Source of the DNA: M3007 sp037445225
GTDB lineage: Bacteria; Bacteroidota; Bacteroidia; Chitinophagales; Saprospiraceae
Length of the DNA stretch: 64,000 nucleotides
Assembly (NCBI GenBank): GCA_037445225.1
Contig: JBBIKW010000005.1
Span: 1 to 64,000, forward strand
Reading direction: 5' to 3'
Shown here in pieces: positions 60,274 through 64,000 of this stretch. The notes beneath the pieces were generated by a model that worked only from the letters and a program-made list of their open reading frames with translations, ran no database searches and was not told the DNA's origin. The stretch's first letter is position 1. Each line of letters begins with the position of its first letter. The translations under genes and the position numbers were made by a program.

Positions 60274-60816
60274 ATGCGAAACCACCGTATTGCTCCTTTC
60301 ATACCGCTGATCGCTCTATCGCTTCTCACTTGCCGAGTAGCCAAACGACCGCCTTCCTCAGCTCCGGTTGACGATGGCTCGGTACTGTTCAAGCGCACTA
60401 CCTTAGTTGTATCCGACATGGAGCGCTCCTTGCGCCTGTACCGCGACATCCTCGGATTCACTCTGCACACGCCGGTTTCGGAGTCTTCGTCGGACTCGTA
60501 CTCTTATCCGGTCTTTCGCATTCCTAAAGAGGCCAAGATCCGCTTTGCCTTGCTGGACTCCAAGACGCAAGAGCGAACCCTCGCATTAACGGAAGTGACG
60601 GGGGTGCCTCTACCCAAGCCGGCACAACCCCTCATGAGTGCCGCTGTCATCCGCGTGCCCAATCTGAGCGCCACGATGCAACAAATTAAAGCCCTCGGCT
60701 TGGAAACTACCGAGCCCAAGACAGCGCGCTCGGCTGACAGCAAGTTTGCTTTTATAGAGCAAGCATTTATAGACTTCGACGGCCACCTTATTGTCTTGTA
60801 CCAACCTTTGCCCTAA
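60274..60816 (+). CDS. VOC-domain lipoprotein between hyuA and hyuB
   Basis: A 180-residue protein. IAPFIPLIALSLLTC is a lipoprotein signal, followed by a spacer and one VOC module: LFKRTTLVVSDMERSLRLYR then DILGFTLHTPV, FRIPKEAKIRFALLDS and FAFIEQAFIDFDGHLIVLYQP. The conserved Glu/His metal residues are only partly clear. A membrane-anchored VOC protein outside the cytosol is rare; it joins the exported VOC protein at 48876. Five bases after hyuA. Confidence 0.8.
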   Translation: MRNHRIAPFIPLIALSLLTCRVAKRPPSSAPVDDGSVLFKRTTLVVSDMERSLRLYRDILGFTLHTPVSESSSDSYSYPVFRIPKEAKIRFALLDSKTQERTLALTEVTGVPLPKPAQPLMSAAVIRVPNLSATMQQIKALGLETTEPKTARSADSKFAFIEQAFIDFDGHLIVLYQPLP

Positions 60817-60852
60817 TTACCCTATCTCGTTCATCCACATCAGTCTTTTGCC

Positions 60853-62523
60853 GTGACGACTTCTGCTATAGCTTCTCCTAATGTAGCACCGCGCGTTTTC
60901 GACGCCATCGACCTATCCATTCTATGGTCGAGGCTAATCTCGTTGGTAGACGAGGCAGGTGCTACTCTCCAGCGCACGGCGTTCTCTTCGGTGACCCGGG
61001 AGAGCGCAGATTTTGCCGTGGTGCTCATGGACACCCGCGGTCAGTCGCTGGCGCAGAGTTCTGTGAGCGTACCCTCTTTTTTGGGTGTGTTGCCGTTCTT
61101 GGTCAAGGCCTTACTGCGCGACCATTTTCCGCCAGAGTGTTGGCAACCGGGCGACGTCGTCATCACCAACGACCCTTGGCTATGTGCTGGTCATAAACCC
61201 GACATTGGCATTGTGTCGCCCATATTTTTCGGGAACGACATTCACAGCCAGCCCAAGCTCATCGGCTTCGTCGGATGCATTGCCCATAGTCCCGACATTG
61301 GCGGCACGCTCTGGGGCGCCAACGCGCGCGACTTCTACGAAGAGGGATTGTACATCCCACCCATGAAGCTGTACGAAGCCGGCCGGCCCAACGAGACGCT
61401 CCTCCGCCTCATCGAAACGAACGTGCGGGCACCGCGCCAAACCATCGGCGACATCATGGCTCAAGTAGCTGCCAACGACCAAGCCATACGCTCGCTTACT
61501 CGCCTGCTCCAAGAATACGATCTCACAGAGCTAGACACGCTCGGAGCACAAATTATCGAGACCTCCGAAAAGGCTATGCGCGATGCCATCCGCCAGGCGC
61601 CCGACGGCACCTATGAAGCCGAATATGAAGCCGACGGCGATGGCCTACACCACCCCATTCGGCTGAAATGCGCTCTGACCATCCGAGGCGATGAGATCTG
61701 GGTCGATTACACCGGTACCTCGCCGGTGCATCCGCTAGCTATCAACGCCGTGCTCAACTATGTCTTTGCCTACACGGCTTATCCAATCAAATGCGTATTC
61801 AGCCCCGATGTCCCTAACAACGAGGGCAGCTTTCGCCCTATCCACGTGTGGGCGCCCGAAGGCTGCTTGCTCAACGCCCAAAAGCCCGCACCCTTGGGCG
61901 CGCGCAACGTCACGGGCAATCTGTTGTACGCTCCCGTCATGCGGGCACTCAGCCAAGCTGTTCCCGACCGCGTGCAGGCCGACTGCGGTGCGGCGGTGTG
62001 GGTCATGGTGCTCAGCGGGCTGCGCGACGACGGCCGCGAATTTGTCGAATATCTGTTTTTGGCAGGCGGATACGGCGGACGCAACGGCTTGCCCGGCGAA
62101 CCAACTCTGTGTTTTCCGACCAACGTCGCCAACGTGCCCATCGAAGTCTTCGAAAACGATGCTCCCGTGCTCGTCTTAGAGAAAAAACTCCTTCCCCACA
62201 GCAGGGGCGCCGGCCAATATCCCGGCGGAGCGGGACAGCGCTTTGCCTATAAAAATATCGGACAGCATCCCATCCACATCAGCAACGTCACCGAAAAGAT
62301 CCGCCACCAAGCCTATGGCCTCTTCGGCGGAATGCCTGGTCGCCGAGGACGCCTCTACGTGCTTACGCCATCGGGCAAACGGCGCTTTACGCCGCCCAAA
62401 GGCCACGACACCCTATGGCCAGGCGAGACGCTGGTTATGGAACTGCCCGGCGGCGGCGGCTATGGGCCTCCGCCGCCACCTCGACGGCGCTCGCCCAAAA
62501 GCACAGCTCCTGCAAACCCTTGA
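60853..62523 (+). CDS. HyuB-type hydantoinase/oxoprolinase subunit B
   Basis: A 556-residue protein. Typical HyuB segments include SVTRESADFAVVLMDTRGQSLAQS, VVITNDPWLCAGHKPDIGIVSPIF, HSPDIGGTLWGANARDFYEEGLYIPPMKL, VNYTG-like VDYTGTSPVHPLAINAVL and GRRGRLYVLTPSG with a final GGGGYGPP. Metal ligands probably lie in ITNDPWLCAGH and AHSPDIG. It forms the amidohydrolase half of the HyuAB complex with the product at 58182. The start is TTG or GTG-like with a weak context, so the exact N-terminus is uncertain by a few codons. Confidence 0.92.
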   Translation: MTTSAIASPNVAPRVFDAIDLSILWSRLISLVDEAGATLQRTAFSSVTRESADFAVVLMDTRGQSLAQSSVSVPSFLGVLPFLVKALLRDHFPPECWQPGDVVITNDPWLCAGHKPDIGIVSPIFFGNDIHSQPKLIGFVGCIAHSPDIGGTLWGANARDFYEEGLYIPPMKLYEAGRPNETLLRLIETNVRAPRQTIGDIMAQVAANDQAIRSLTRLLQEYDLTELDTLGAQIIETSEKAMRDAIRQAPDGTYEAEYEADGDGLHHPIRLKCALTIRGDEIWVDYTGTSPVHPLAINAVLNYVFAYTAYPIKCVFSPDVPNNEGSFRPIHVWAPEGCLLNAQKPAPLGARNVTGNLLYAPVMRALSQAVPDRVQADCGAAVWVMVLSGLRDDGREFVEYLFLAGGYGGRNGLPGEPTLCFPTNVANVPIEVFENDAPVLVLEKKLLPHSRGAGQYPGGAGQRFAYKNIGQHPIHISNVTEKIRHQAYGLFGGMPGRRGRLYVLTPSGKRRFTPPKGHDTLWPGETLVMELPGGGGYGPPPPPRRRSPKSTAPANP

Positions 62524-62542
62524 CTAAAAGCTCTCTCAACAC

Positions 62543-63535
62543 ATGGAAAATCGCCGCATAATCCTCGCCTCGCGCCCTACAGGCATGCCCCAGGCGGATA
62601 ATTTTCGGCCCGAAGTAGTACCTGTACCCGAGCCGAAAGAAGGAGAAGTGCTCGTGCAAGTGGAACTCATCTCTATCGACCCTGCGATGCGCGGGTGGAT
62701 GAACGAAGGCACGACGTACGTCCGAGGAGTAGCCTTGGGCGAAGTGATGCGCGCCTTCGCCGCCGGCCGCGTCGCTCGCTCGCGCCATCCCGCTTTTGCC
62801 GAAGGCGACTATGTCAGCGGTTTGCTCGGCGTGCAAACCTGGGCTACGGCACCCGCCCAACACCTAAACCGACTCGACCTGTCGCTCGGCCCTTTAGAAG
62901 GGCATCTCGGCATCTTAGGCATGCCGGGTATGACCGCTTACTTCGGCCTCTTAGAGCGCGGCCGGCCGCAAGCAGGGGAAACAGTCTTTATCTCCGGAGC
63001 GGCTGGAATTGTCGGTTCGACCGCAGGCCAAATTGCTAAAATCAAAGGTTGCCGCGTCGTAGGCACCGCCGGCACAGCGGAAAAATGCCGCTACCTATTG
63101 GAGGAGTGCGGCTTCGACGGGGCGATCCACTATAAAAACGAAGATGTCTCGGCGCGCTTGAAGGAACTCTGCCCAGAAGGCATTCACGTCTTTTTCGACA
63201 ATGTCGGCGGAGAAATCCTCGATATCGGCCTGTGCCATTTAGCTCGCGGAGCCCGCATCGTCATCTGTGGAGCCATCTCCCAGTACAACGAACCGGCAAT
63301 GCGCGGCCCGCGCAACTATATGAAGATAGTTACAGCGCGCGGCACCCTGACGGGAATTATCGTCTTCGACTTCGCAGATCGATATCCGGAGGCCATACGC
63401 CAACTATCTAAGTGGCTGAAAAGCGGGCAACTGCGAACTAAGACCGACATGGTGGAAGGGCTGGAAAACTTTTATCCCGCCCTAATGAAACTATATACTG
63501 GCGCCAACTTCGGTAAAGTCGTACTCAAAACATAG
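62543..63535 (+). CDS. MDR-family NADP-dependent enone reductase
   Basis: A 330-residue protein without zinc-binding cysteines. ISIDPAMRGWMNEGTTYV, GMPGMTAYFGLLERGRPQ, the Rossmann motif ISGAAGIVGSTAGQIAKIKGCRVVGTAG and ICGAISQYNEP are features of the leukotriene B4 12-hydroxydehydrogenase/prostaglandin reductase group. These reduce alpha,beta-double bonds of ketones or aldehydes with NADPH. In the cluster it may saturate an enone intermediate. It lies 19 bases after hyuB. Confidence 0.9.
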   Translation: MENRRIILASRPTGMPQADNFRPEVVPVPEPKEGEVLVQVELISIDPAMRGWMNEGTTYVRGVALGEVMRAFAAGRVARSRHPAFAEGDYVSGLLGVQTWATAPAQHLNRLDLSLGPLEGHLGILGMPGMTAYFGLLERGRPQAGETVFISGAAGIVGSTAGQIAKIKGCRVVGTAGTAEKCRYLLEECGFDGAIHYKNEDVSARLKELCPEGIHVFFDNVGGEILDIGLCHLARGARIVICGAISQYNEPAMRGPRNYMKIVTARGTLTGIIVFDFADRYPEAIRQLSKWLKSGQLRTKTDMVEGLENFYPALMKLYTGANFGKVVLKT

Positions 63536-63544
63536 GGGTGCGTT

Positions 63545-64000
63545 ATGGTGCAAAAGCGATTCCTACGGCTAAAAACGGGCGAGTTGTTCTACCGCTACTT
63601 CGGTTACCGACGCAGCGAAGCTCCCGTCATCTTGCTGCACCCCTCTCCGCTATCTTCTGCTTTTCTGGAGCGATTAGGTCTTTTCCTGTCCGATACATTT
63701 GAGGTCTATGCACCGGACACGCCGGGCTACGGCTTATCAGAGCCGCTTGCGCATTCGCCCACCAGTATGCGCGACTATGTCTCGTTTCTGTACGCCTTTT
63801 TACAAAAAAAGCGCTTGCGGCGGGTGCGCCTATACGGCACCGCCACAGGCTGCCAACTGGCCATTGCCTTTGCTTTGGCCTATCCAGAGCGGGTGGCATG
63901 CTTAGTGGGTGAAAACGCCTGCCATTTCGAAGACGACGAACGCACGGCACTTTTTCAAACGTATTTCCCCGACTTAGCCCCCCAAGCAGATGGGAGCCAC
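63545..64000 (+). CDS. alpha/beta hydrolase with Ala at the nucleophile position, cut by window edge
   Basis: At least 152 residues, open to the right edge. RLKTGELFYRYFGYRRSEAP, VILLHPSPLSSAFLERLG and VYAPDTPGYGLSEP are the first half of an alpha/beta hydrolase (lid and core strands). At the nucleophile elbow, where GxSxG is expected, the sequence is YGTATGCQ, so Ala replaces Ser. It may be a non-classical member, as seen in other hydrolases with altered elbows, or inactive. Continues the rightward catabolic operon 9 bases after the MDR gene. Confidence 0.82.
   Translation, partial: MVQKRFLRLKTGELFYRYFGYRRSEAPVILLHPSPLSSAFLERLGLFLSDTFEVYAPDTPGYGLSEPLAHSPTSMRDYVSFLYAFLQKKRLRRVRLYGTATGCQLAIAFALAYPERVACLVGENACHFEDDERTALFQTYFPDLAPQADGSH

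Overview
The window comes from a Bacteroidota chromosome, probably of the Saprospiria/Chitinophagia type. The signs are a type IX secretion C-terminal sorting domain, PKD-like and BNR-repeat surface proteins, a Sec-type (clade II) nitrous-oxide reductase cluster, DUF4159 and LolA-like families, and several matches to the Bacteroidota -7 promoter motif TAnnTTTG. No rRNA, intact tRNA, insertion sequence or CRISPR array was found.

Layout. (1) 1-2775: a secreted PKD-like protein running off the left edge, a solitary hisA, and a DUF4159 protein. (2) 2874-11965: a leftward five-gene type III CRISPR-Cas effector operon. It holds a short GGDD Cas10, a Cas7-Cas5-Cas11 fusion broken by an in-frame TAA, a double Cas7, a Cas7 with insertion (TIGR03986 type) and a CARF-HEPN nuclease. 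The architecture resembles type III-D variants (III-Dv). There is no adaptation module, Cas6, Csx19 or array in the window. A tRNA-Arg-like remnant lies just upstream. (3) 12336-26443: mostly housekeeping and surface genes (BNR protein, LolA-like protein, anmK, GT-C/TPR membrane protein, ECF sigma factor, lysA, ychF, and a large T9SS-exported beta-helix protein). (4) 26828-27749: a decayed serine hydrolase gene. (5) 27827-36481: a nine-gene leftward nos operon (cytochrome c, nosZ, FAS1 lipoprotein, nosL fusion, nosD, nosF, ric, beta-barrel, nosY), with a candidate FNR/CRP-type site upstream. (6) 36987-39305: two GT2 glycosyltransferases.

(7) 39393 to the right edge: a very large divergent gene cluster. 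Thirteen leftward genes run almost without gaps from a TonB-dependent receptor (53643) to a terminator at 39324-39361. They encode a DUF1838 lipoprotein, an exported VOC protein, an HMG-CoA-lyase-like enzyme, two MFS transporters, a Tat-exported amine oxidase, a LeuCD-type hydro-lyase, a MarR regulator, an alpha/beta hydrolase, a nitrilase-like protein and a small membrane protein. At least eleven rightward genes start at 53827: a lipocalin-like protein, a second LeuCD-type pair, an HpcH/HpaI aldolase, a RedY-like protein, an SDR, HyuA, a VOC lipoprotein, HyuB, an enone-reductase-like MDR protein and a further alpha/beta hydrolase. A GTTAAT inverted and direct repeat sits in the divergent promoter region. 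I read this as one MarR-controlled uptake and catabolic regulon of unknown substrate. It and the broken III-D-like effector locus are the two most interesting systems here.
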